A stretch of DNA of 64,000 nt from Gammaproteobacteria bacterium (GCA_041395445.1 JAWLAO010000005.1:62001-126000), one strand, 5' to 3'; positions 45,295 to 55,508 are shown, numbered from the stretch's first letter. Notes: generated from the letters alone by a model not told the origin. Program-made: numbers and translations.

Positions 45295-47700
45295 ATGACA
45301 TCAACTGAAAACAATTTGACAGCGGTTTTGCCACTTAGGGATTTAGTTATTTTCCCGGGAATGGTGGTTCCATTATTTGTTGGTCGTGAAAAATCATTGA
45401 AAGCATTAGAGCATTCAATGAAAAATAATAAACCGATTGTGCTGGTTTCACAGAAAAACGCTGAAACCGATAACCCGGGAATTGAAGACATTTATTCTAT
45501 TGGAACATTAGCGAATATTTTGCAAATGGTCAAATTACAGGATGGCACACATAAAGTTCTCATTGAGGGAATCCACAAAGTTGGTCTCAATCATATTCAG
45601 GATGGAGAGTTTTTTACTTCTGTAATTGCAAAGATTGAAGATACCAAAACATTAAAACCACATGAGCTGGAAGTTTTAGTAAAATCTTTAAAAAAGCAAT
45701 TTGACTATTTTTCCAAGCAAGATAGCAAAATTCCAAAAGAACTGATTAGCTCTGTCACTAATATTGATGATGCTTCTAAGCTGGCAGATACCATATCCGC
45801 TCATATCAATATCAGTCTGGATAAAAAGCAAGATTTATTAGAGCAACCGGATGTTGCTAAAAGGATTGAGTCGTTATTGATGGTTCTTGATACAGAACTC
45901 GAGATGATTGAAGTCGAGAAGAAAATTCGTAAGAGAGTTAAAAAACAGATTGAAAGGAATCAAAAAGAATATTATCTGAACGAACAAATTAAGGCAATTC
46001 AACGAGAGCTGACTGATATTGATGAGAAGAACTCAGAATATGGTGAATTAGAAAAGAAAATTGCAGAGACAAAACTCAGTCAGAATGCTAGAGAAAAGGT
46101 TTTACAAGAGTTTAGAAAATTAAAACTCATGCCTCCGATGTCAACCGAGGCAACAGTAGTCAGAAACTATCTGGATACCATACTTAATCTTCCTTGGGAA
46201 AAACGCAATAAAGTTAAAACAGATTTAGAATATGCACGTAAAATTCTGGATGAAGACCATTTTGGTTTGGAAGAAGTCAAAGAGAGAATTTTAGAATTTC
46301 TTGCAGTCCAAAAACGCAAGAAAAAAATGAAAGGTCCGATAATGTGTTTAGTCGGTCCACCTGGTGTTGGAAAAACATCTCTTGGAAAGTCCATTGCAAA
46401 AGCAACAAGTCGTGTTTATAGCCGTATGTCTTTAGGAGGCGTCAGGGATGAGGCGGAGATTCGTGGCCATCGAAGAACTTATATTGGTTCGATGCCGGGA
46501 AGAATCATTCAAAATCTGACAAAAGCCAAATCATGCAATCCATTAATGCTACTAGACGAGTTGGATAAAATGAGTTCTGACTTTCGTGGCGATCCGTCAT
46601 CAGCATTACTAGAGGTGTTAGATCCCGAACAAAACAGCACATTCGCTGATAATTATCTGGATATGGAATTTGACTTGTCAGAAGTGATGTTTATTGCAAC
46701 TGCAAACTCACTCAATATTCCAGGTCCTTTGCGGGATCGTATGGAAGTTATAAGTATTCCGGGTTATACAGAGCACGAAAAAATTGAAATTGCGATAAAA
46801 TATTTAATACCTAAACAGATCGAATCCAATGGATTGAAGAAAAGTGAGCTGACAATCAGCAGAGCGGGTATCAGAGAAATCATCAGATACTATACCAAAG
46901 AGTCCGGTGTCAGAAATCTGGAAAGGGAAATCTCCAAAGTTTGTCGGAAGGTCGTTAAACAAATTTTAACTGACGAAAAAATTAAAAAAATAAATATTTC
47001 AATCAAAAATATCGAAGAGTATCTGGGTGTCAGAAAAACCAATTATGGCAAAGCTGAGCAAAAGAACGAGGTTGGAATGGTAACAGGGTTAGCTTGGACC
47101 GAAGTTGGTGGTGAGTTGTTACAAATCGAATCAACTGTGCTACCTGGAAATGGCAAGCAAATCCTAACCGGACATCTGGGTAAGGTTATGAAAGAGTCCA
47201 TTCAAGCCTCTTACTCAGTTGTAAAATCAAAAGCTCAGTCATTGGGAATCGACATCGCCGCATTGGAACAAAAAGACATTCATATTCATGTGCCTGAAGG
47301 AGCAACTCCCAAAGATGGTCCTAGTGCCGGTATTGGTATGTGTGTTGCATTGGTTTCGGCATTAACAAATAACCCTGTTCGCTCTGAAATTGCAATGACA
47401 GGCGAAATAACATTACGTGGAAAAGTCCTTGAAATTGGCGGTTTAAAAGAGAAACTATTAGCCGCTTTACGCGGAGGAATAAAAAAAGTAATAATTCCAT
47501 TTGACAATGCAAAGGATTTGATTAAAATGCCCACTCAGGTTAAAAATGAGCTGGAAATCATACCTGTTAAATATATCGAAGAAGTATTTGAAATTGCATT
47601 GGAGAAGGGGTTGAAACCTATATCTGATGAAGATTTTAGTGTCATGCTTGGTATAGATAAAGGTGCTAAAAAGCCACCTCGTGAAACATTTAGTCACTAA
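45295..47700 (+). CDS. lon: Lon protease
   Basis: An 801-residue AAA+ serine protease. N-terminal LAN domain (VLPLRDLVIFPGMVVPLFVGR), coiled coil KRVKKQIERNQKEYYLNEQIKAIQREL (in pieces), Walker A GPPGVGKTSLG, catalytic serine in PKDGPSAGIGM and lysine in EITLRGKVLEIGGLKEKLLAA. Full length. Confidence 0.98.
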   Translation: MTSTENNLTAVLPLRDLVIFPGMVVPLFVGREKSLKALEHSMKNNKPIVLVSQKNAETDNPGIEDIYSIGTLANILQMVKLQDGTHKVLIEGIHKVGLNHIQDGEFFTSVIAKIEDTKTLKPHELEVLVKSLKKQFDYFSKQDSKIPKELISSVTNIDDASKLADTISAHINISLDKKQDLLEQPDVAKRIESLLMVLDTELEMIEVEKKIRKRVKKQIERNQKEYYLNEQIKAIQRELTDIDEKNSEYGELEKKIAETKLSQNAREKVLQEFRKLKLMPPMSTEATVVRNYLDTILNLPWEKRNKVKTDLEYARKILDEDHFGLEEVKERILEFLAVQKRKKKMKGPIMCLVGPPGVGKTSLGKSIAKATSRVYSRMSLGGVRDEAEIRGHRRTYIGSMPGRIIQNLTKAKSCNPLMLLDELDKMSSDFRGDPSSALLEVLDPEQNSTFADNYLDMEFDLSEVMFIATANSLNIPGPLRDRMEVISIPGYTEHEKIEIAIKYLIPKQIESNGLKKSELTISRAGIREIIRYYTKESGVRNLEREISKVCRKVVKQILTDEKIKKINISIKNIEEYLGVRKTNYGKAEQKNEVGMVTGLAWTEVGGELLQIESTVLPGNGKQILTGHLGKVMKESIQASYSVVKSKAQSLGIDIAALEQKDIHIHVPEGATPKDGPSAGIGMCVALVSALTNNPVRSEIAMTGEITLRGKVLEIGGLKEKLLAALRGGIKKVIIPFDNAKDLIKMPTQVKNELEIIPVKYIEEVFEIALEKGLKPISDEDFSVMLGIDKGAKKPPRETFSH

Positions 47701-47893
47701 CTAAATACTTAAACTCAGAGTGTGGTTGATTGCTTAGCGAAATACTGAAATTATTGGTAAATAATTTAAAAAAAAATACCACTTTTGAAAACAATAGAGT
47801 ACAATTCGTTTTCGGAATTTTTACTGAATAAGAATATATCTAAAAGTTAATCTCAAAAGGATTTACTTTTTTAAAAATTGGAGTTTATACAAT

Positions 47894-48166
47894 ATGAAAA
47901 AAGCAGATTTTGTTAAAGAAGTAGCTGAAAAAGCAGGCGTATCACAAGCTACAGCTAACTCTTGCTTGGAAGCAATGATTGGAACAGTAACAGATTGTTT
48001 GAAAGATGGGGATTCTTTGACTTTTGTTGGATTTGGAACTTTCTCTGTAAAAGAAAGAGCAGCAAGAAAAGGTCGCAATCCAAGAACTGGTGCTACAATT
48101 GACATTAAAGCATCAAAAGTTCCAACTTTCAAAGCGGGTAAAGCATTAAAAGACGCTTTAAACTAA
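47894..48166 (+). CDS. hupB: HU-beta nucleoid protein
   Basis: A 90-residue histone-like protein. The signature GFGTFSVKERAARKGRNPRTG is the DNA-bending arm; the N-terminal helices read MKKADFVKEVAEKAGVSQ. TTGGAGTTT is its ribosome site. It follows lon as in E. coli. The 190-base space upstream holds its promoter; ATAGAGTACAATTC at about 47796 has a TACAAT -10 candidate. tRNA-Val begins 27 bases after its stop, with no terminator between. Confidence 0.97.
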   Translation: MKKADFVKEVAEKAGVSQATANSCLEAMIGTVTDCLKDGDSLTFVGFGTFSVKERAARKGRNPRTGATIDIKASKVPTFKAGKALKDALN

Positions 48167-48193
48167 TAAATAAGCCCTAATTTGAAAAATATT

Positions 48194-48269
48194 GGGTGCT
48201 TAGCTCAGCTGGGAGAGCATCGCCCTTACAAGGCGAGGGTCGGGGGTTCGATCCCCTCAGCACCCACCA
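48194..48269 (+). tRNA. tRNA-Val(TAC)
   Basis: 76 nt, CCA encoded. Acceptor GGGTGCT/AGCACCC, anticodon arm CGCCC-TTACAAG-GCG with anticodon TAC. Confidence 0.96.
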
Positions 48270-48277
48270 AACAATGC

Positions 48278-48354
48278 GGAGTGGTAGTTCAGTTGGTTAG
48301 AATACCGGCCTGTCACGCCGGGGGTCGCGGGTTCGAGTCCCGTCCACTCCGCCA
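48278..48354 (+). tRNA. tRNA-Asp(GTC)
   Basis: 77 nt, CCA encoded. Acceptor GGAGTGG/CCACTCC, anticodon arm CCGGC-CTGTCAC-GCCGG with anticodon GTC. Eight bases after tRNA-Val. Confidence 0.96.
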
Positions 48355-48362
48355 CTTATCAG

Positions 48363-48391
48363 AAAGGGTGTCAATGTGACACCCTTTTTTT
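48363..48391 (+). terminator. Terminator after tRNA-Asp
   Basis: AGGGTGTCA (48365-48373), loop ATG, TGACACCCT (48377-48385), then Ts. A perfect 9-bp stem, extended by A-T pairs, which ends the hupB/tRNA transcript before ppiD. Confidence 0.92.
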
Positions 48392-48418
48392 ATTACACAA
48401 TTAAAATAGTATAGAATT

Positions 48419-50329
48419 ATGCTAAGAGACATTAAACAACAATCATCAGGTTTAACAGCCAAAATATTACTTGGTTTAATTATAATTTCTTTTGTTTTTT
48501 GGGGCGTAGGAAGTCAATTAATGACCTCAGGAAACGATTCAGCAGCTGTTGTCAATGGAGACAAGGTCTCATTTGATGATTTTAACCAAGCGGTTCAGGC
48601 TGATAGAAATAGAATGACTCAACAATTTGGCGATAGTTTGGGATCAGAATATTTTGAAACTGAGAATTACAAACGAGGAATTTTAAATCGTTTGGTTGAA
48701 TCTGAACTTTTAAAACAGGAAGCCAGTAAGTTTTCCTATGATGTCAGACCAGAGCGTATCAAAGAATATATTGAATCAGCTCCGGCACTCCAAATTGATG
48801 GAAAGTTCAGTAAAGAAGCTTATGCTAATTATCTGAAAAGTGTCAGAAAATCACCGGAGATGTTGCAAGTTCAGATTGAGGACGAATTAAAAACATCTGC
48901 GATTCCATTAATGATTTCTGAGACTGCATTTAGTCTTGATTCTGAAATCAAAAAACAAAATCAACTATCAAAACAAAAGCGTAACTTCGACTATTTTGAA
49001 TTGTCAGCCAATGACTTTATGGATAAAGTTGAAGTCTCTGATGAAGAAATAGAAAATCATTATACTGAATTTGGTAATGATTATATGACTGAAGAAAAGG
49101 TTTCAGTTAACTATATTGAATTATCAGCAGCCGATGTGGCCTCAGAAGTTGAAGTCACTGATGAAGAGGTTGCTACTTACTACACTGCAAAAAAAGACTC
49201 TTTGACAAATCCGGAAAAACGCAAAGCATCGCATATATTGCTTCCGGTTAGTGGCGATGATGCAGAAAGTGTCAAAGCTGAGATTGAAAAAGTAGCTGCA
49301 CGAATAGCGAGTGGTGAAGATTTTGTTGAAGTCGCAAAAGAAGTATCAAAAGATCCGGGTTCAGCTCCTAATGGTGGTGACTTGGGTTGGGTTTCAAAAG
49401 GTGATATGGTTAAACCCTTTGAAGATAAGTTATTTTCAATGAATGAGGGAGAAATCTCTGAGCCGGTTCTATCTGATTTCGGTTATCACATTATTAAATT
49501 AGATGAAATTCAATTGCCCAATATTCCAACATTGGATGAAATCAAAGAAACACTGGTTGATGAATTAAAGCAAGAAAAATCAAAAGAACTTTTCTTAACC
49601 AAAGCTGATGAGTTAGACACAATTGTGATTGACTCAGATAATGTTTTAGAGGTCGCTGCTGAGAACTTTGGCTTGTCAGTTCAGACAACTGAAGCTTTTA
49701 CCAGAAGAGGTGGTATTGGTGTTTCAGCTAATCAGAATTTTATACAAGCCGCGTTTTCTGATACTGTTAAAACAGATAGTGAAACTAGCCAGATGGTAGA
49801 CTTGGGTGAAAATCACATCGCCTATCTCCACATCAATGAGCATATGTTACCGACTAAAAAACCTTTAGAAGAAGTTTCAGATATTATTAAAAATAAACTG
49901 AAAACAGAGAAATCTAAGGAAATGGCTCAAAAAGAAGTTGAAACATTAGTAGATGCTATTAATAAGGGTGAAAAAACTTTGTCTGAAGCAGCAACTGAGC
50001 ATGAAAAAACTGTAACGGAAGCAGTTGATGTGGAAAGAATCGGTTCTAAACAGCCATTTATGCTTGTTAAAAATGTATTTAGTTTAAAACTGGATTCTGA
50101 GAATAATAAAGTTGTTAAAGTTGACTCTTCAGGAAATTCTTATGCTGTTGTCTTGTTAAAAGCTGTTAGTAACCCTGACTCTGAAAGTTTGACCGAAGAA
50201 GACAAGGCTCAAATTGCTTCTCAGATTGAAAGAACTTCAACAAATAATGAAGTCGTTAACTTTACAAATTATCTGAAAAGCAAGGCAGATGTGAATATTA
50301 ACGAAAAGATATTTGAAACTAATCAATAA
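48419..50329 (+). CDS. ppiD: Periplasmic folding chaperone PpiD
   Basis: A 636-residue membrane-anchored chaperone near the Sec exit. N-terminal MLRDIKQQSSGLTAKILLGLIIISFVFWGVG includes the single span; a SurA-like helical region follows (VNGDKVSFDDFNQAVQ). The parvulin domain reads KRKASHILLPVSG...DPGSAPNGGDLGWVSKGDMVKPFED. Full length, in the usual lon-hupB-ppiD order. Confidence 0.95.
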   Translation: MLRDIKQQSSGLTAKILLGLIIISFVFWGVGSQLMTSGNDSAAVVNGDKVSFDDFNQAVQADRNRMTQQFGDSLGSEYFETENYKRGILNRLVESELLKQEASKFSYDVRPERIKEYIESAPALQIDGKFSKEAYANYLKSVRKSPEMLQVQIEDELKTSAIPLMISETAFSLDSEIKKQNQLSKQKRNFDYFELSANDFMDKVEVSDEEIENHYTEFGNDYMTEEKVSVNYIELSAADVASEVEVTDEEVATYYTAKKDSLTNPEKRKASHILLPVSGDDAESVKAEIEKVAARIASGEDFVEVAKEVSKDPGSAPNGGDLGWVSKGDMVKPFEDKLFSMNEGEISEPVLSDFGYHIIKLDEIQLPNIPTLDEIKETLVDELKQEKSKELFLTKADELDTIVIDSDNVLEVAAENFGLSVQTTEAFTRRGGIGVSANQNFIQAAFSDTVKTDSETSQMVDLGENHIAYLHINEHMLPTKKPLEEVSDIIKNKLKTEKSKEMAQKEVETLVDAINKGEKTLSEAATEHEKTVTEAVDVERIGSKQPFMLVKNVFSLKLDSENNKVVKVDSSGNSYAVVLLKAVSNPDSESLTEEDKAQIASQIERTSTNNEVVNFTNYLKSKADVNINEKIFETNQ

Positions 50330-50337
50330 TGAACTCT

Positions 50338-50361
50338 GAGTGATGTCTTTTGACATCACTC
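50338..50361 (+). terminator. Hairpin after ppiD
   Basis: GAGTGATGTC, loop TTTT, GACATCACTC: a perfect 10-bp stem, followed only by ATTTG, so termination may be weak. It lies just before the coq7 start. Confidence 0.55.
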
Positions 50362-50370
50362 ATTTGCAAT

Positions 50371-51015
50371 ATGCGTAACAATACTCAATCAATTTCCGAT
50401 AAAATATTTGGCGAATTTGATCGTTTTTTAAAGATTGTTGCCCACAAGCCGGCAGCACCTCATACTCCAACTCCCAAAAGCGAAGCTATTGATGTTGAAT
50501 TGTCAGATTATGATAAGCGCAACATCCAAGGTTTGATGCGTATTAATCACACCGGAGAAGTGTGTGCTCAGGCACTTTATTATGGACAGGCAATGTTTGC
50601 CAAAGATGGCTCAACTCATGCTCATTTGATTCAAGCTGCCGCTGAGGAACATGATCACTTATACTGGTGCCAAGAAAGGTTAGATGATTTAGGGGCAAGA
50701 GTTAGTATCTTAAATCCCTTTTGGTATATCAGTTCATTTGCTTTGGGTGCGACTGCAGCCTTTTTTGGTGATAGAGTCAGTTACGGTTTTGTCATTGAAG
50801 TTGAAAATCAGGTTGAAGATCATTTACAGGAACATATTGAACAAATTCCACAAGAAGATATAAAAACTCACGCAATCCTCAAACAAATGCAATTAGATGA
50901 AATTCGTCATGCAAATGATGCCAGAGATGCCGGAGGAGTGGACTTACCAATTCCTGTAAAGAAAATCATGGCAGCAATGTCAAAATTTATGAAATTTTTG
51001 GTGTACAGAATTTAA
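50371..51015 (+). CDS. coq7: Demethoxyubiquinone hydroxylase
   Basis: A 214-residue di-iron monooxygenase for a late step of ubiquinone synthesis. Iron ligands lie in RINHTGEVCAQALYYGQ, AAEEHDHLYW, VENQVEDHLQEHI and LDEIRHANDA. The start is ATG 50371; an in-frame TTG at 50350 lies inside the ppiD hairpin. Implies aerobic respiration with ubiquinone. Confidence 0.95.
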   Translation: MRNNTQSISDKIFGEFDRFLKIVAHKPAAPHTPTPKSEAIDVELSDYDKRNIQGLMRINHTGEVCAQALYYGQAMFAKDGSTHAHLIQAAAEEHDHLYWCQERLDDLGARVSILNPFWYISSFALGATAAFFGDRVSYGFVIEVENQVEDHLQEHIEQIPQEDIKTHAILKQMQLDEIRHANDARDAGGVDLPIPVKKIMAAMSKFMKFLVYRI

Positions 51016-51021
51016 TAATCC

Positions 51022-51807
51022 CTAAAAGTCAGGCTGAAAACACCAGTGCCAAGGTTCATAAATAACTCCCGTTGAGTTATTTCTAGGATAAGAAAGATAA
51101 AAACCAAATTGATTCGCATTCTGAACTAGCCAAGTAAAAGCATCGCTCTTTTCAAACTCTTCTTCCAGAACGGCTTCACCTTTAGAAGTTAAATCAATGG
51201 CAAACCCTGTATGATGTTCGCTAAAACCGGGTAAGACATTAACTTTAAGAATTTCTTCTAATTTCTGACCTTTGTCAATTTTATTAAGAATTAGCTTTTT
51301 TTGATACTGAATAGACCTAAATGCTGAAACAACCTGGAGTTTGATGCCATCTTTTTTTGCGGCCTTCTTCATTTTTTTCCAGTATTTTCCTGCAAGTGGA
51401 TGAAGAAAAATATCACGATTAAATATATCTTTCTTGAATCTTTTTAATCGACCGGCTTCAAAATGAACGGGGAATGAGTATTCATCTATTTCAGTGAAGA
51501 TATTATTAATTTTTTTTAAATGTTGCCAATATAGTTCTAACCAGTTATCGGCTGAAGGGTGTAAAAACAACGATTTAGCCTCAGTTTTATAGGATTTGTT
51601 ATTATATTTTTCTTTCAGCTTAACTTTAATTTTATCTTTTTTAACAAGAAGTTTCCCTATTTTTTTATTGTCAAATCGATCCAATATGAAATAAGTATCT
51701 GAGGATGATTTGGATAGTGAGATTCTAGTCAGCGATTGATTCAATATTTGCCTCCCAGTTTTTTCCATCAAAGCCTTTGACTTTGAGAGGTAAGTTTGAA
51801 AACTCAT
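51022..51807 (-). CDS. D-Ala-D-Ala carboxypeptidase family protein (VanY/DdcB-like)
   Basis: A peptidoglycan metallopeptidase of the VanY type. The C-terminal domain has the zinc site in SAFRSIQYQKKL...SEHHTGFAIDLT and PWHWCF. N-terminal residues 20-110 are a lysine-rich domain without recognised family, and no signal peptide is evident. The start is unsure: ATG 51807 or 51771 both lie inside the 3' end of the upstream GFA gene (47-83 bp overlap), which is unusually long; the first residues may not be real. Confidence 0.8.
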   Translation of the reverse strand: MSFQTYLSKSKALMEKTGRQILNQSLTRISLSKSSSDTYFILDRFDNKKIGKLLVKKDKIKVKLKEKYNNKSYKTEAKSLFLHPSADNWLELYWQHLKKINNIFTEIDEYSFPVHFEAGRLKRFKKDIFNRDIFLHPLAGKYWKKMKKAAKKDGIKLQVVSAFRSIQYQKKLILNKIDKGQKLEEILKVNVLPGFSEHHTGFAIDLTSKGEAVLEEEFEKSDAFTWLVQNANQFGFYLSYPRNNSTGVIYEPWHWCFQPDF

Positions 51808-52114
51808 CTAAGCATCTGACATTGATGCTCCATTGGTCAGGATGTGAACGGGGTTGATAAAATGACTTGATTCCACATTTTTTGCAAAAATAATGGTTAG
51901 CAATTTTTTTATTGAATTGATAATTTTCGATATTATTCCAATCCGTTAATAACTCGAAGTCAGATTTTGGAATGATTAGATGTAAAAAACCTGTTTTCTC
52001 ACAAATACTACAATTACACGCCAGAATTTCAGTATCTTCGATAGGCTGTGAAAGTTGAAAGGAATACCTAACTTGACCGCAATGACAACCGCCTTTATAT
52101 TCATAATTATTCAT
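51725..52114 (-). CDS. GFA / CENP-V family zinc protein
   Basis: About 129 residues. GGCHCGQVRYSF holds the first zinc pair, CNCSICEKTGF the second, and HYFCKKCGIKSFYQPRSHP the third, the pattern of glutathione-dependent formaldehyde-activating (GFA) domain proteins. Most members are not formaldehyde enzymes and have unknown function. The start is put at the ATG giving MNNYEYKGGC; an ATG four codons earlier also fits. Confidence 0.88.
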   Translation of the reverse strand: MNNYEYKGGCHCGQVRYSFQLSQPIEDTEILACNCSICEKTGFLHLIIPKSDFELLTDWNNIENYQFNKKIANHYFCKKCGIKSFYQPRSHPDQWSINVRCLDEFSNLPLKVKGFDGKNWEANIESIAD

Positions 52115-52233
52115 GCTATAAATCATACAAGTTTTAATTGATTGTTCAATCTTATATTATCTTTTAGTTTCAAAATATGCGATAATCCTGCGGTTTAAAT
52201 TTCTTAACAAATTATTAGATTCAGGAGAATTTT

Positions 52234-52569
52234 ATGAGTTTTTTTATTTCTGATGCTGTTGCTCAAACTGCTGGTGCGGCGCAAGCTCCAAGTGCTTGGG
52301 GATCTTTGATTCCATTAGTTTTAATTTTTGTTGTTTTTTACTTTTTACTGATTCGCCCGCAACAAAAAAAGATGAAAGCTCATCAAGAAATGGTTGCAGC
52401 ATTAGCAAAAGGCGATGAAGTCACTACTAATGGTGGGATTTTAGGCAGGATTATTTCTCTGGATGATTCATTTGTAACGCTTGAAATCGATCAAAATGTC
52501 ACCATAAAACTACAGCGTGGTGCTGTGGCTCATGTTTTACCTAAAGGGACAATAAAGTCAATTAAGTAG
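52234..52569 (+). CDS. yajC: Preprotein translocase accessory subunit YajC
   Basis: A 111-residue membrane protein that joins SecDF. One span (LIPLVLIFVVFYFLLI), then RPQQKKMKAHQEM and GDEVTTNGGILG. CAGGAGAA before ATG. It begins a yajC-secD-secF operon; tgt, which often precedes it, is not here. Confidence 0.97.
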   Translation: MSFFISDAVAQTAGAAQAPSAWGSLIPLVLIFVVFYFLLIRPQQKKMKAHQEMVAALAKGDEVTTNGGILGRIISLDDSFVTLEIDQNVTIKLQRGAVAHVLPKGTIKSIK

Positions 52570-52643
52570 TCAAACAAATTAATAAGGCAAGTTGCTTTTA
52601 GTCGTCATAGCAAAAAAAACAGTATAAAAAAACAGGAAGAACT

Positions 52644-54503
52644 ATGAACCATTATCCATTATGGAAAAATCTTCTTATCGTCATTATTTTGGCATTGGGT
52701 GTGTATTATGCATCGCCGAATTTATACGAAAGAAGTCCGGTTATTCAAACCAGTGCAATTAAAGCACAACCGGTTGATGAAAACTTGGTTGCTCAAATTA
52801 GTGAACAATTGGATGCAGCAGGAATTTCCGGGTATAAAATTGTTCAGGAAAATGACACCATCATTACCAAATTTGCTAATGTAGAAGACCAGTTGAAAGG
52901 TAAAGAAATCATTAGTAGTCTGGAAGGTTATAAATCAGCATTAAACTTAAGGACTTTTATTCCTGAATGGTTGCAAAACTCGGGCGGAAAAGCTATGAGC
53001 TTGGGTTTGGATTTGATGGGTGGAGTTTACTTTCTGATGGAAGTGGATATGGACGAAGCCATGGAAAACAAATACAACCAGATTCGTGGTGATGTTATTC
53101 GTATTCTTTCAAAGGAAAAAATTTCTAAAAAAGGGATCAAATGGGATGATGGTAAACTATTGGTAACTTTTAAATCAGAAGAATTGGCATCTAATGCATT
53201 TGATAAATTAAGAAAGCAAGTAGCCGATGTGAGTTTTAAACAACGAAATCTGGATGGCGTTGAAACTTTGATTGGGACTTTGAAAGAGACCTCAATTTCT
53301 GAAATTAAAAACAAGTCGATTGAACAAAATATTTCGACAATCCGTAGCCGTGTTAATGAATTTGGTGTTTCAGAACCAATTGTTCAAAAACAAGGAGCGG
53401 ATCGTATTGTTGTACAACTTCCGGGTGTGCAGGATTCTTCTGAAATTAAAGACACATTGGGTTCCGTGGCTACTTTGGAATATCGCGCAGTGAATATGGA
53501 CTCAACACAAAATGCTTACCAAATTCATCAATCTGGCAAACCGGCACCTTTGGGCTATAAAATTTATTTTGAATCAGATGGTCAACCGGTTTTATTAAGT
53601 AATCGTATTATTGTTTCCGGAGATCAATTGATAGATGCAACTGCTGGAATCAACCAGGAAACAGGTCAACCACAAGTATCGGTTCGATTGAATAGTATTG
53701 GCGCAAAACGCATGCTTGATTTTACCAAGGATAATGTTGGTAATAATATGGCCGTTGTATATAAAGACCGTGAATTAATAAGTACCGATCCTGAAACCGG
53801 TAAAAAAATCTATCGCCCAAGAGAAACCGTTATTAGTAATGCGGTAATTAATGGAGTCTTTAGTGACCGTTTCCAAACATCAGGTTCAATGACAACAAAG
53901 GATGCGTCAAAACTGGCATTATTGTTACGTTCAGGCTCACTGTCAGCACCGGTTGAAATCGTCAGAGAAAGAACAATCGGACCTTCTTTAGGTAAGGAAA
54001 ACATTGAAAAAGGTTTTAAATCTGTTGCTACAGGTTTCGTCCTGGTTTTGGTATTTATGCTAATTTACTACAAAGTTTTCGGTATTGTTGCGAATATTGC
54101 TTTGACATTTAATGTGGTATTAATGGTTGCCTTGTTGTCTCTATTAGGAGCGACATTAACTTTGCCGGGGATTGCCGGGATTGTATTAACCGTTGGTATG
54201 GCGGTGGATGCAAATATCTTGATTTTTGAGAGGATAAGAGAGGAGTTGAGACTTGGTAACTCCCCTCAAGGAAGCATTAAAGCCGGCTATGACAAGGCAT
54301 TGTCAACTATTGCAGATGCCAATGTGACCACTTTTATTGCTGCTATTGTGCTATTTGCTTTTGGAACTGGGCCAATTAAAGGCTTTGCTGTGACATTAAG
54401 TATCGGTATTGTCACATCAATGTTTACGGCAATTATGGTTTCCAGAGCGATTGTAAATTTGATTTATGGTCGTAAACGCAAATTGCAATCATTGTCAATT
54501 TAA
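52644..54503 (+). CDS. secD: Protein translocase subunit SecD
   Basis: A 619-residue six-span protein using the proton gradient to help pull proteins through SecYEG. Conserved GLDLMGGVYF near residue 118, a periplasmic P1 domain, and C-terminal TVGMAVDANILIFERIREEL with the functional aspartate. Full length; 10 bases before secF's start. AGGAAGAACT is its ribosome site. Confidence 0.98.
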   Translation: MNHYPLWKNLLIVIILALGVYYASPNLYERSPVIQTSAIKAQPVDENLVAQISEQLDAAGISGYKIVQENDTIITKFANVEDQLKGKEIISSLEGYKSALNLRTFIPEWLQNSGGKAMSLGLDLMGGVYFLMEVDMDEAMENKYNQIRGDVIRILSKEKISKKGIKWDDGKLLVTFKSEELASNAFDKLRKQVADVSFKQRNLDGVETLIGTLKETSISEIKNKSIEQNISTIRSRVNEFGVSEPIVQKQGADRIVVQLPGVQDSSEIKDTLGSVATLEYRAVNMDSTQNAYQIHQSGKPAPLGYKIYFESDGQPVLLSNRIIVSGDQLIDATAGINQETGQPQVSVRLNSIGAKRMLDFTKDNVGNNMAVVYKDRELISTDPETGKKIYRPRETVISNAVINGVFSDRFQTSGSMTTKDASKLALLLRSGSLSAPVEIVRERTIGPSLGKENIEKGFKSVATGFVLVLVFMLIYYKVFGIVANIALTFNVVLMVALLSLLGATLTLPGIAGIVLTVGMAVDANILIFERIREELRLGNSPQGSIKAGYDKALSTIADANVTTFIAAIVLFAFGTGPIKGFAVTLSIGIVTSMFTAIMVSRAIVNLIYGRKRKLQSLSI

Positions 54504-54513
54504 GGAGAAGAAC

Positions 54514-55446
54514 ATGAAATTTCTAACTAAATTAAAATTTGATTTTATGTCTTATCGTAAGGCAGCTTTGGTTTTGTCTCTGACCTTGATTGCGATTTCA
54601 ATCTCAGCTTTATTTGTTCGGGGGTTGAATTTCGGATTGGATTTTACTGGTGGAACCGCTGTCGTTGTAGAGTTTGAAAATAGCCCAAACTTAGAATCCA
54701 TTCGATCTGCTTTGGAAAAAGATAGCTTTGTGGATGCTTCAGTCCAAAGTTTTGGTTCAGCAAAATCGGTACAAATTCGCTTTCAATCCAAGAACGAAGA
54801 AGAGTCAACCCAGTTGAGAGATCAAATTGAAAGAGTGATTCTTTCAATGGACGCTACAGCAGAAGTGGGTAGAGGTGATTTCATCGGCTCTCAAGTTGGA
54901 GATGAATTAGTTGAGCAGGGTTCTCTGGCAATTTTATATGCTATCTTGGGTATTTTGTTGTATGTGACGATTCGATTTGAATGGCGCTTTTCACTGGGCT
55001 CAGTTATTGCATTGGTGCATGACGTAATAATCACTGTTGGTGTGTTTTCAATCACGCAGATTGAGTTTGATTTAACGATTCTTGCTGCATTGTTGGCGGT
55101 GATAGGTTATTCACTCAACGATACTATTGTAGTGTTTGACCGTGTGAGGGAAAATTTTCTGTCAATGCGCAAGAAAACTCCGCAAGAAGTTTTCAATGTC
55201 TCCATTAGCCAAACCCTTTCAAGAACGGTGATTACTTCGTTTACCACATTATTAGTATTACTGGCGTTGTTCTTCCTTGGTGGTACAATGATTCACGGGT
55301 TTGCTTTTGCTTTGATTGTTGGTATTGTTGTGGGAACATATTCCTCAATCTTTGTAGCAAGCACATCGACATTGGCTCTGGGCGTATCTCGTGATGATTT
55401 GTTACCGGCAGAAAAAGAAGGAGCAAATCTGGATCATATTCCGTAG
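54514..55446 (+). CDS. secF: Protein translocase subunit SecF
   Basis: A 310-residue partner of SecD. GLDFTGGTAVVVEF near residue 42, and AVIGYSLNDTIVVFDRVRENF in the conserved span. The start is ATG 54514 behind AAGGAGAAG; the frame is open earlier into secD, but the ribosome site decides for this codon. Confidence 0.98.
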   Translation: MKFLTKLKFDFMSYRKAALVLSLTLIAISISALFVRGLNFGLDFTGGTAVVVEFENSPNLESIRSALEKDSFVDASVQSFGSAKSVQIRFQSKNEEESTQLRDQIERVILSMDATAEVGRGDFIGSQVGDELVEQGSLAILYAILGILLYVTIRFEWRFSLGSVIALVHDVIITVGVFSITQIEFDLTILAALLAVIGYSLNDTIVVFDRVRENFLSMRKKTPQEVFNVSISQTLSRTVITSFTTLLVLLALFFLGGTMIHGFAFALIVGIVVGTYSSIFVASTSTLALGVSRDDLLPAEKEGANLDHIP

Positions 55447-55465
55447 CATTAATTCAGAATCTGTG

Positions 55466-55495
55466 CTTTAGTCCCCTCTTGAGAGGGGATTAAAG
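55466..55495 (+). repeat. Long palindrome after secF
   Basis: CTTTAGTCCCCTC-TT-GAGAGGGGATTAAAG: a near-perfect stem of about 13 bp without a T-run. Could end the secDF message or be a dispersed palindromic repeat. Confidence 0.55.
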
Positions 55496-55508
55496 ATGTG
55501 TAACTTCT